9,669 nucleotides of DNA from Halovenus sp. (GTDB lineage: Archaea > Halobacteriota > Halobacteria > Halobacteriales > Haloarculaceae): the NCBI GenBank assembly GCA_028274925.1, contig JAQCNR010000036.1:1-9669 (forward strand). Reading direction: 5' to 3'. The notes below the pieces were generated by a model. The model searched no databases, was not told the DNA's origin, and was given only the letters and a program-made list of their open reading frames with translations. Made by a program: the position numbers and the translations under genes. Positions 1-5,712 of the stretch are shown here, piece by piece (position 1 is the first letter of the stretch; the number at the start of each line of letters is the position of its first letter).

Positions 1-524
1 ACGAACAGCGTCGGCGGCGTGTCCAGTTCCTCGGCAGCAACAACCGGCGCGGCCACCTGTTCAGGGACCGTCGGCGAAGCGTCGTCGCCGGGAACCGACG
101 CAGGTGTCGCGGCGGCGTCGACCTGTTCGACATCGGCGTCGGCAACGACACCGACGAGTTCGACAAGGTCGTCCGCGTACTCGATGAGACTCGTCGTCAC
201 CTCGCCGTCGGGTTTCCGCATGAAATCGACCGCCCCAGCGTCGAGTGCGTCAAGCGTGGTGTCAGCGCCTTCCTCGGTGTACCGACTCAGCATCAACACC
301 GGCGTCGGGTCGGTGGCCATGAGTTCAGCGACTGTTTCGATGCCGTCCATCCCCGGCATCTTCACGTCCATCGTCACGACATCAGGACGGTGTTCCTGGA
401 CGGCTTCGATGGCCTGTGTGCCATTTTCGGCCTCCCCGACCACAGTGTGGTCCCCTTCCTCCAGAATCTCGCGGATCTGGACCCGCATAAACTGCGAGTC
501 GTCCACGACGACGACATCGGCCAT
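1..524 (-). CDS. cheB: Chemotaxis response regulator / protein-glutamate methylesterase CheB, N-terminal part (cut by left edge)
   Basis: Reading the minus strand from the ATG at 524 gives 174 residues with no stop before the window edge. Residues 1-107 form a receiver domain: acidic pair D8-D9, phosphoacceptor D53 in TMDVKMPGMDG, S80 at the switch position, and K104-P105. The stretch around residues 76-107 (LMLSRYTEEGA, then GAVDFMRKPDG) is typical of CheB rather than CheY. A roughly 55-residue acidic, Ala/Pro-rich linker follows, and the last residues (PPTLFV) resemble the lead-in to the methylesterase domain. In the family, the phosphorylated receiver relieves inhibition of the esterase, which removes methyl groups from transducer glutamates during adaptation. 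The catalytic domain would lie outside the window, so activity cannot be judged. A TATA-like element about 27 bases upstream suggests its own, possibly leaderless, promoter. Other che genes are expected beyond the left edge (inference). Confidence 0.9.
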   Translation of the reverse strand, partial: MADVVVVDDSQFMRVQIREILEEGDHTVVGEAENGTQAIEAVQEHRPDVVTMDVKMPGMDGIETVAELMATDPTPVLMLSRYTEEGADTTLDALDAGAVDFMRKPDGEVTTSLIEYADDLVELVGVVADADVEQVDAAATPASVPGDDASPTVPEQVAAPVVAAEELDTPPTLF

Positions 525-548
525 TGGTCACGCTTGGCCGGCCAGGGT

Positions 549-554
549 CATATG
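549..554 (-). promoter_or_regulatory. Candidate core promoter of cheB (TATA-like CATATG)
   Basis: The AT-rich element CATATG is centred about 27 bases upstream of the cheB start codon, inside the 38-base gap after the kinase gene. This is the spacing expected for a haloarchaeal leaderless transcript. A perfect 10-base palindrome (TGGCCGGCCA, 535-544) lies between it and the start codon. Inferred from position and composition only. Confidence 0.45.
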
Positions 555-562
555 TGTCACCC

Positions 563-1678
563 TTACCACGTCGTCGTGACAATCTCGAGTCGGGTGCCCT
601 CGTCACTCTCGGTGATATCGACCGCCCAGCCCAGCGCGCCGGCTATCTCTTCGACCAGCGCAAGTCCGTTGCCGTCCCGCTCGGTGACGGTTGTGTAGCC
701 ACGGTCGAACACGTACTCTAACTCCCGGTCAGGAATCCCCGGCCCGTCGTCCTCGACGTAGAAACCGCGGTCGTCAGCGAGCGGTCCAACGGTGACCGTC
801 ACGCTGTCGGTGTGGACAACCGCATTGTCGAACAACTGGTTCAACAGCATCCGGAGTCGCTCTGGTTCGGCATAGACCTGCAGTTCCTCTACAGTGAGGG
901 CGTCTGCTGGTGCGCCGGTGACGGTCCAGCACTCCTCGGCAATTGTCGCCAGTTCGAGTTCGGTTTGTGTCTCGAGTTCGCGGCCGGCCTTGACGAACAA
1001 CAGTCCCTGGTCGGCCAGTGATTCGAGTTGCGTCAGCGCCGACTCGACGTGGCCGATATGCTCGCTGTCACACTCCGTGCGGACCAGATCGAGGCGTCCG
1101 GCAGCGATGTTAATTGGGTTGCCAAAGTCGTGAGAAACCAGCGAGCGAAGTGCTTCCAGTCGCTCGCGCTCACGGGTGAGTTCTCGGGCCGTCTCTCGCT
1201 GCTCGAAGCCTGTCCCGAGTAGCGCCGCTATCTCGTCGATAATCTCTGTCGACTCTGCCGCTGAGCGGTCGCCATCAGTGTAGAGATGGACCACGGCGTC
1301 CTGGTGCAGGGCTGGCAGGGGAATGACGAGAGCCGTCGCTGCCGGGGAAATTGCCCCGGCCTCGACGAGTTGTTGATGCTCCGGACAGTTCTCGGCCGCA
1401 GAAATCTGTGGCGCGTCTGCGTCCAGCGCCTGTCGAGTGAGTCCACCCTCGACACCGACCCGGTCAGGAAGCGAGTCCGACGCCGTCCGGAGACGAATCG
1501 CTGCTGGCGAACGTGTCGGATGCCCAGTCCACGCTGCCGTGTGCTCCGGGACCCCAACGAGTTCCGCCGGGAGTCGTCTGGCAACTGTCGCCGCGTCGGT
1601 GTCCTCGGCAACCACGCGAGAGACAGCGCGCAGCGTATCGAGCAGCCACCGGCCACGAGAATCGTCGCCTCTCTCCAT
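563..1678 (-). CDS. Cytoplasmic sensor histidine kinase (GAF-like input, HisKA, HATPase)
   Basis: The 371-residue protein has no transmembrane segment. Residues 10-155 form an N-terminal input region that looks like a divergent GAF domain, with no obvious ligand motif. Residues 156-178 are a charged helical connector. The HisKA segment carries phosphoacceptor H183 in LVSHDFGNPIN; many haloarchaeal kinases have SHDLRNP here. The ATPase region has the N-box (LFDNAVVH, N285), G1 box (EDDGPGIP, about 309-316) and G2 box (DGNGLALV, 335-342). The reading frame is open back to a TTG at 1735 inside the preceding regulator gene. I prefer the ATG at 1678 because it has GGAG 8 bases upstream and a TATA-like element about 28 bases upstream. 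The upstream HalX regulator ends 43 bases before this start, and cheB follows 38 bases after the stop. The kinase probably phosphorylates the neighbouring regulator (inference); the signal is unknown. Confidence 0.88.
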   Translation of the reverse strand: MERGDDSRGRWLLDTLRAVSRVVAEDTDAATVARRLPAELVGVPEHTAAWTGHPTRSPAAIRLRTASDSLPDRVGVEGGLTRQALDADAPQISAAENCPEHQQLVEAGAISPAATALVIPLPALHQDAVVHLYTDGDRSAAESTEIIDEIAALLGTGFEQRETARELTRERERLEALRSLVSHDFGNPINIAAGRLDLVRTECDSEHIGHVESALTQLESLADQGLLFVKAGRELETQTELELATIAEECWTVTGAPADALTVEELQVYAEPERLRMLLNQLFDNAVVHTDSVTVTVGPLADDRGFYVEDDGPGIPDRELEYVFDRGYTTVTERDGNGLALVEEIAGALGWAVDITESDEGTRLEIVTTTW

Positions 1679-1686
1679 GCACTGTA

Positions 1687-1690
1687 CTCC
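1687..1690 (-). promoter_or_regulatory. Ribosome-binding-site-like GGAG supporting the 1678 start
   Basis: GGAG stands 8 bases before the ATG at 1678 on the minus strand, normal Shine-Dalgarno spacing. It favours 1678 over the upstream TTG at 1735. It could serve a read-through transcript coming from the two genes upstream. Confidence 0.4.
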
Positions 1691-1702
1691 TGCCCCGACC
1701 GG

Positions 1703-1710
1703 CAAAATAC
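1703..1710 (-). promoter_or_regulatory. Candidate internal promoter (TATA-like GTATTTTG) before the second kinase gene
   Basis: On the minus strand GTATTTTG is centred about 28 bases before the ATG at 1678. It lies in the 43-base gap between the regulator and the kinase. If used, transcription would start at or near the ATG. That would leave the GGAG motif at 1687-1690 outside the transcript, so the two signals imply alternative modes of expression. Confidence 0.4.
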
Positions 1711-1721
1711 TAGGCCTTCGG

Positions 1722-2297
1722 TTACTGCGAGCCAATCATCTCGAAGACATCGTCCAGATTTTCGCGGTCCATCTCGCCAATCTGGTCGCGAGTCTCCTCG
1801 CGGAGGCGCTCGCGTTCCTCGACGAGATTGGCGTACTCCTCGTGAAGGTCGAGTCGAGAGACGGTCATCTCTTCTTCGAGGGTGGCGATTTTCTGGACGA
1901 CCCGGTAGAGGTCGGCCAGTCGCTCGTCGTAGTGCTGGATATCGAGCAGTCGGTCGACGACCATCCGGAGGTCAGATTCGTCGACTGGCTTGGAGACGTA
2001 GTGGTCGAACTCCATGTCGACGATGTCGAACTCCGGGGCGACTGCGGTGACCATCGCTACGCGACAGTCGTACTCCGCCTCGCGGATCTGTTCGAGCACC
2101 TCGTCGCCGGACATGTCCGGCATATGTCGGTCGAGCAAGACCACGTCGACGGTGTCGTCGAGTTGCTCCAGCGCCTCCGTCCCGCCGGTGGCGGTCCGGA
2201 CATCGTAGCCGTCGCCAAGCCAGATATCGAAGGCTTGGACGACCCGCTTTTCGTCGTCAACTGCGAGGACAACTGGACGGTCCGTGTCGCCTGTCAT
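1722..2297 (-). CDS. Response regulator with receiver and HalX-type C-terminal domain
   Basis: The 191-residue protein begins with a receiver domain (about 8-120): acidic pair D14-D15, phosphoacceptor D56 in VVLLDRHMPDMSG, T84 in AMVTAVAP, and K103-P104. Residues 125-191 are almost wholly helical and charged (LYRVVQKIATLEEEM, then the Arg/Glu-rich LVEERERLREETRDQ). This matches the HalX type of C-terminus found in haloarchaeal regulators. Some HalX proteins are annotated as transcription regulators, but no helix-turn-helix can be seen here and the output role is not established; a coiled-coil for dimerisation is equally possible. Its ATG overlaps the stop of the PAS kinase gene by 4 bases (ATGA), so the two are almost certainly co-translated and are likely partners. 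A second kinase gene follows after 43 bases, so the regulator may receive phosphate from two kinases (inference). Confidence 0.9.
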   Translation of the reverse strand: MTGDTDRPVVLAVDDEKRVVQAFDIWLGDGYDVRTATGGTEALEQLDDTVDVVLLDRHMPDMSGDEVLEQIREAEYDCRVAMVTAVAPEFDIVDMEFDHYVSKPVDESDLRMVVDRLLDIQHYDERLADLYRVVQKIATLEEEMTVSRLDLHEEYANLVEERERLREETRDQIGEMDRENLDDVFEMIGSQ

Positions 2298-3343
2298 GTC
2301 CGAACCTCGAACCGGGCACCACCCCTATCGCTCTCTGTCGCGGACACCTCCCAGCCGTGGGCCTCTGCGATTTCCGCGACGATACTCAGGCCAAAGCCAG
2401 TGCCATCCTCGTTGGTCGTGTAGCCGTAGGTGAACAGTTCCTCAGAATCAGCGTCGCCAAACCCTGGTCCGTCGTCGACAACGTAGAAGCCAGCAGCCTC
2501 CTCGAGTGCAGCAACCGACACGGTGGCCGACTCTGCGCCGTGTTCGAGTGCGTTGCGAAACAGATTCTCGAACAACGCTCTCAGTCGCTCGTGATCGGCC
2601 GACACTGTCGGCAGCGAGTCTGCGAGTTCCAGCGTTGCACGCTCCGACCCTGCGGTCGACCACGCAGCCTCAGCGACGGTCGACAGCGGAATCGACTCAG
2701 TCTCCCCAACCGACTGGCCCTGTTTGGCGAGGGTGAGCACGTCCTCGATGAGCGCGTCCATCCGGTCGTAGATATCTTCGAGGTCTTCGAGCGCCTCCTC
2801 GTCGCCAGCCCGTGCGACTGCTGTCGTTGCCTTCGCTGCCTGCAGTGGGTCCCGGAGGTCGTGGCTCACAAGGCTGGCAAACTGCTCCAGTCGCTCGTTT
2901 TGCCGTTCGAGTTCGCGCTGCTGTTCGACCTCCTCGGAGATATCTCGCATAATCCCCGAAAATATCTGTTTGCCTTCGTAGGTATGTTCCTCGAAGGTAA
3001 TTGATAGCATCACCTCGTGGCCGTCGTCGTGTTTGGCGGGGAGTCGAGTGCTGTTCCAGTCTAACTGGCGTTCGCCAGTGTCGAGATACCGGTCGATTGC
3101 ATTGAAATGCTTACTCCGGAACCGCTCGGGCATAATCACCGTCAGCTCCTCGCCGACGAGTTCATCGGGTTCGTAGCCAAACACGCGCTTGACAGCTTGG
3201 TTCGCGTACAGGACTGTACTCTCCTTGTCAATCGAAACAATCGCATCAGAGCCATTCTCAACCAACGAACGGAAGAAATCGGTATCGCGGACAAGCGAGT
3301 CGAGTTCTGGCGTAGACCCACCCATGTCTTCGGACGATGCCAT
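2294..3343 (-). CDS. PAS-domain sensor histidine kinase (soluble)
   Basis: The 349-residue protein has a PAS domain at about residues 22-137 (start FFRSLVENGSDAIVSIDK, end FSGIMRDISEE). A short coiled coil (138-155) follows, then HisKA with phosphoacceptor H161 in SLVSHDLRDPLQAA. The ATPase domain has the N-box (FENLFRNALEHG, N264), G1 (VVDDGPGFG) and G2 (EDGTGFGLSIV). There is no membrane segment, so it senses an internal signal; the PAS ligand cannot be told. The PAS-to-HisKA layout resembles many haloarchaeal kinases. Its 3' end overlaps the HalX regulator gene by 4 bases, marking that regulator as cognate. The start is uncertain: ATG at 3343 is the first in frame, but a second ATG (residue 7, 3325) lies about 31 bases after an AT-rich element and could be the real start of a leaderless message. 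Confidence 0.9.
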   Translation of the reverse strand: MASSEDMGGSTPELDSLVRDTDFFRSLVENGSDAIVSIDKESTVLYANQAVKRVFGYEPDELVGEELTVIMPERFRSKHFNAIDRYLDTGERQLDWNSTRLPAKHDDGHEVMLSITFEEHTYEGKQIFSGIMRDISEEVEQQRELERQNERLEQFASLVSHDLRDPLQAAKATTAVARAGDEEALEDLEDIYDRMDALIEDVLTLAKQGQSVGETESIPLSTVAEAAWSTAGSERATLELADSLPTVSADHERLRALFENLFRNALEHGAESATVSVAALEEAAGFYVVDDGPGFGDADSEELFTYGYTTNEDGTGFGLSIVAEIAEAHGWEVSATESDRGGARFEVRT

Positions 3344-3349
3344 CTCTGC

Positions 3350-3376
3350 GTTATGTATTTGGGCCAGGGGTATCAG
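3350..3376 (-). promoter_or_regulatory. Probable promoter region of the PAS kinase / regulator operon
   Basis: The 51-base gap between the phosphoesterase gene and the kinase gene holds two AT-rich elements on the minus strand. AAATACATAA (3352-3361) lies about 31 bases before the second in-frame ATG (3325). CTGATA (3371-3376) lies about 30 bases before the first ATG (3343). One of them is probably the TATA element, but I cannot decide which. Neither is a strong match. Confidence 0.3.
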
Positions 3377-3394
3377 GTTTTGGGGCGAAGTTGC

Positions 3395-4141
3395 TCAGAC
3401 CGACCGATACGGGCCGAGTCGCGTTCCATCGAGGAGATACGCCTCACCGGTGGCCAGTCCTTCGGGAAGGAACGGCGAGAGAAACTCCTGGCCCTCGACG
3501 TTGACCCACGTCCCACCCGAGCGGTGGTTGAACGCTGGGAACACGACGAGGTCACCGTCTGGCGTCGCCTCCGGAACCGCCTCGGCAAACGCCTCGGGTG
3601 CGAGTTGGCCACGAAGCCACGCGGGTTCCATTCGACTGCCGCCGACGCTGTCTTCCAGCCTGACGACGGGGTGTTCGTGGCCCTGACAGACGATCTCGGC
3701 GTCGAGCACATCCGGCGCAGGCCAGGTGTGGCCGTGGACGAATCCAATCGGTCCGATGCGTGTCCCCCGCGAATCGGTGACTGTAATCTGGTGGTCGATG
3801 TCCTCGATGAACTCCTCGATATCGCCGTCGTGGTTGCCCTTGACCAGCGTCACCGGAACGGCGAGCGCAGCAAAGAGGTCGCGCAGTTCCTCGCGCTCGC
3901 TGTCCCACGGTTCTCCGACAGCATGGAGCAAGTCCCCGAGGATAACGAGCCGGTCGGCGTCAGTTTCGGCGAGTAAATCGAGCACGCGCTCGCGGCGCTG
4001 GTCGGCCTGTGACTCCAGTTCGACCCCCTCGACGCGCAGGACGCTCTCGATACCGGCGTGGTAGTCAGCGATGAGCAACAGCGTCTGCTCGCCGGTGTGG
4101 GCAACGGCCGCCCGTTCGTCGGGGATCGGTTCGACCGACAT
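3395..4141 (-). CDS. rpe: Calcineurin-like metallophosphoesterase, RPA-operon phosphoesterase
   Basis: The 248-residue protein carries all the metal-binding signatures of the calcineurin-like phosphoesterase fold: IADYHAG (D26, H28), ILGDLLHA (D70), VKGNHDG (N103, H104), FVHGHTW (H136, H138) and CQGHEHP (H155, H157). It resembles the archaeal SbcD-related single-domain phosphoesterases and lacks the extra domains of Mre11, so it is not the Mre11 nuclease itself. The frame is open back to a GTG at 4180, but the ATG at 4141 is chosen because it overlaps the stop of the RPA-associated gene by one base (TGATG), a translational-coupling arrangement. From memory, Haloferax volcanii has a phosphoesterase gene behind rpa1-rpap1, which is the basis for the symbol; it is not the pentose-phosphate epimerase of the same name. 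The substrate is unknown; the context suggests a task at single-stranded DNA (inference). Confidence 0.85.
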   Translation of the reverse strand: MSVEPIPDERAAVAHTGEQTLLLIADYHAGIESVLRVEGVELESQADQRRERVLDLLAETDADRLVILGDLLHAVGEPWDSEREELRDLFAALAVPVTLVKGNHDGDIEEFIEDIDHQITVTDSRGTRIGPIGFVHGHTWPAPDVLDAEIVCQGHEHPVVRLEDSVGGSRMEPAWLRGQLAPEAFAEAVPEATPDGDLVVFPAFNHRSGGTWVNVEGQEFLSPFLPEGLATGEAYLLDGTRLGPYRSV

Positions 4142-5712
4142 CAGATCGGCTTGAGATGGTCGTCGTCGGGCTCGTAACACTGCCCGTCCATCAGCGCGCC
4201 CTGAATCGCCTCCTCGGTCGCCTCGCTATCGAGGCCGTAGCGCTCCTCCATCTCGGTGAGCAGGTCCTCGCGGGCCGCGCCAGCGCCGTCGTCCAACTCC
4301 GCCATCAGGTCGACAACTGCCTCTTGTGGGTCATCGACAGCGTCTGCAGAGTCGCGTTCGTCTGCGTCGGCCTCCGTCTCGCTCTCGTCTGCACTGTCCG
4401 CAGTCGCTGTTGTCTCACTGGCAGTCTCGGCTGCGTCGTCTGGTTCGTCGTCGGTTTCCGCGCTGTCCGCTTCGCTTGCCGTCTCGTCGGCCAGTTCCTC
4501 GGGGTCCGGCGTGTCGATATCGGCGTTGCCGGGGTCGTCGACCTCTGACCCGGATTGGAATTCGGTGCCGAACTCCTCTTCGAGTTCTTCGCGAGTGTCC
4601 TCTTCCAGTTCGAACTCCTCAGGCTCGAAATCCCCGAGTTCGTCAGCGTCGCCCTCACCGGAGGCGTCAGCGGCCGAGGTGTCTTCGGAGCCAGGCTCCG
4701 GCGACGAGTCTGCCTCTGAGGAGTCGGCCTCCGCAGACGCGGCCGACTCGCTGGGCTCGTCTGTAGTGTCGGTCGATTCTATCGATTCGGGCTCTGGTTC
4801 AGGTTCTGGGTCTGGGTCGTCCACTGCGTCAGGTTCTGACGCTTCAGGCTCCGCCTCAGACTCTGCCGTCGACGGCGATTCGACCGCGTCCGTGTCGCTC
4901 GTCTCAGCCGACGATGCTGTCTCCTCGCCCGTCTCGACGTCAGCGACTGGCGATGTGTCAACGTCGGCGTCGTCACCGGGAAGGGTGAGTTTCGCGGCCA
5001 GGTCTGCAACAGTCATATCGCCACCCGCGTCGGGTTGGGTGTTGAATTCGACCACTTCGTCGGCCTCGCCAGCAACGACTCGGGCCGCGTCGAGTGACAG
5101 TTCGTACAGTGTATCGAGATACGTCGGCGTGGGGTCGTAGTGGTCGATTGCAAGCGAAATTCCGTGGGCGAGGCCATCTTCCGCGCCGCGGGCCCGCAGT
5201 TCCGCGCGAAGGTCATCGGAGTCGAGTGTCTGTGCCGTCGTCATCCAGCGAATCCGGTCGACAGTCTGTTCGGCGGTCTGGACGGTCCAGCGGTCTCGTG
5301 TCTCGGCGTCAACCTCGCTGATCGACTCCGGCCGAATCGAGGTGAACACCTGGTCGGAATCGTCTGGCTGGAAGGTCCGCGCTTTGCCCGTGACGGCAAC
5401 AAACGCTGGTGGGTCGGCCCGTTCGAGGAAGGCCTGCTCGTCGGGCTGGTACTGCCCCGCGTAGAGGACGAAGGCTCCCGTCGGGTCGACAACACGAGCG
5501 CGGAGCACGTCCTCGCTGACCTGCTCGATTTCGGTCAGGACACCGACCACAAAGAGGCGATTTGCGCGCGCACCGGTCGGCGTGATTACGTAATTTGGCG
5601 CTCGCTCTTCGTCGCTCTCGGAGAAATCGTAGTCAGCACCCTCGAACTCGGCAGCGAAGATGCGGTAGGCAACCTCGCGCTGGCCTGCGCCGCTGCCCTC
5701 AGAGCCACTCAT
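4141..5712 (-). CDS. rpap1: RPA-associated protein (COG3390): OB-fold, long acidic linker, C-terminal winged-helix-like region
   Basis: The 523-residue protein starts with a region typical of COG3390 proteins (VAYRIFAAEF), leading to an OB-fold at about 48-135 (RLFVVGVLTEIEQV, then VVDPTGAFVLYAGQYQP). A helical region follows at 140-222. Residues 245-460 are a very acidic Ser/Asp/Glu/Ala linker, with only two basic residues (R374, R453). All four aromatic residues of the linker fall within 362-385. The last 60 residues (DLMAELDDGAGAAREDLL to the end) look like a winged helix. In Haloferax volcanii such proteins bind their cognate RPA in a euryarchaeal ssDNA-binding complex. Its ATG overlaps the rpa stop by 4 bases (ATGA) and its stop overlaps the phosphoesterase start by 1 base. 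The long form behind a three-OB RPA suggests the rpap1 lineage rather than the shorter rpap3. The Ser-rich plus-strand frames across this gene are shadows of the linker. Confidence 0.9.
   Translation of the reverse strand: MSGSEGSGAGQREVAYRIFAAEFEGADYDFSESDEERAPNYVITPTGARANRLFVVGVLTEIEQVSEDVLRARVVDPTGAFVLYAGQYQPDEQAFLERADPPAFVAVTGKARTFQPDDSDQVFTSIRPESISEVDAETRDRWTVQTAEQTVDRIRWMTTAQTLDSDDLRAELRARGAEDGLAHGISLAIDHYDPTPTYLDTLYELSLDAARVVAGEADEVVEFNTQPDAGGDMTVADLAAKLTLPGDDADVDTSPVADVETGEETASSAETSDTDAVESPSTAESEAEPEASEPDAVDDPDPEPEPEPESIESTDTTDEPSESAASAEADSSEADSSPEPGSEDTSAADASGEGDADELGDFEPEEFELEEDTREELEEEFGTEFQSGSEVDDPGNADIDTPDPEELADETASEADSAETDDEPDDAAETASETTATADSADESETEADADERDSADAVDDPQEAVVDLMAELDDGAGAAREDLLTEMEERYGLDSEATEEAIQGALMDGQCYEPDDDHLKPI

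Noticed and set aside
1..606. Plus-strand (19-579) and minus-strand (382-606) frames at the left edge
   Set aside because: Both compete with the minus-strand cheB frame, which shows a full receiver domain. Their translations are low-complexity Ser/Thr or Arg/Gly.
1286..2423. Long plus-strand frames (254 and 328 residues) across the kinase and regulator
   Set aside because: They are antisense to genes with complete conserved motifs. Long shadow frames are usual in GC-rich haloarchaeal DNA.
3395..4141. Mre11 nuclease or DNA-ligase-associated phosphoesterase
   Set aside because: It is too short for Mre11 and lacks its capping and C-terminal regions. No ligase or helicase gene is adjacent; the neighbours are rpa and rpap.
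4780..4830. Short tandem repeat (alternating Glu-Pro codons, PEPEPEPE region of the linker)
   Set aside because: It is a brief compositional run in coding sequence, not a structured repeat array or CRISPR.
4256..5140. 294-residue Ser-rich open frame on the plus strand
   Set aside because: It lies wholly opposite the acidic linker of the RPA-associated protein. Its Ser/Ala repeats are the reverse complement of Glu/Asp/Ser codons. No start signal, domain or promoter supports it.
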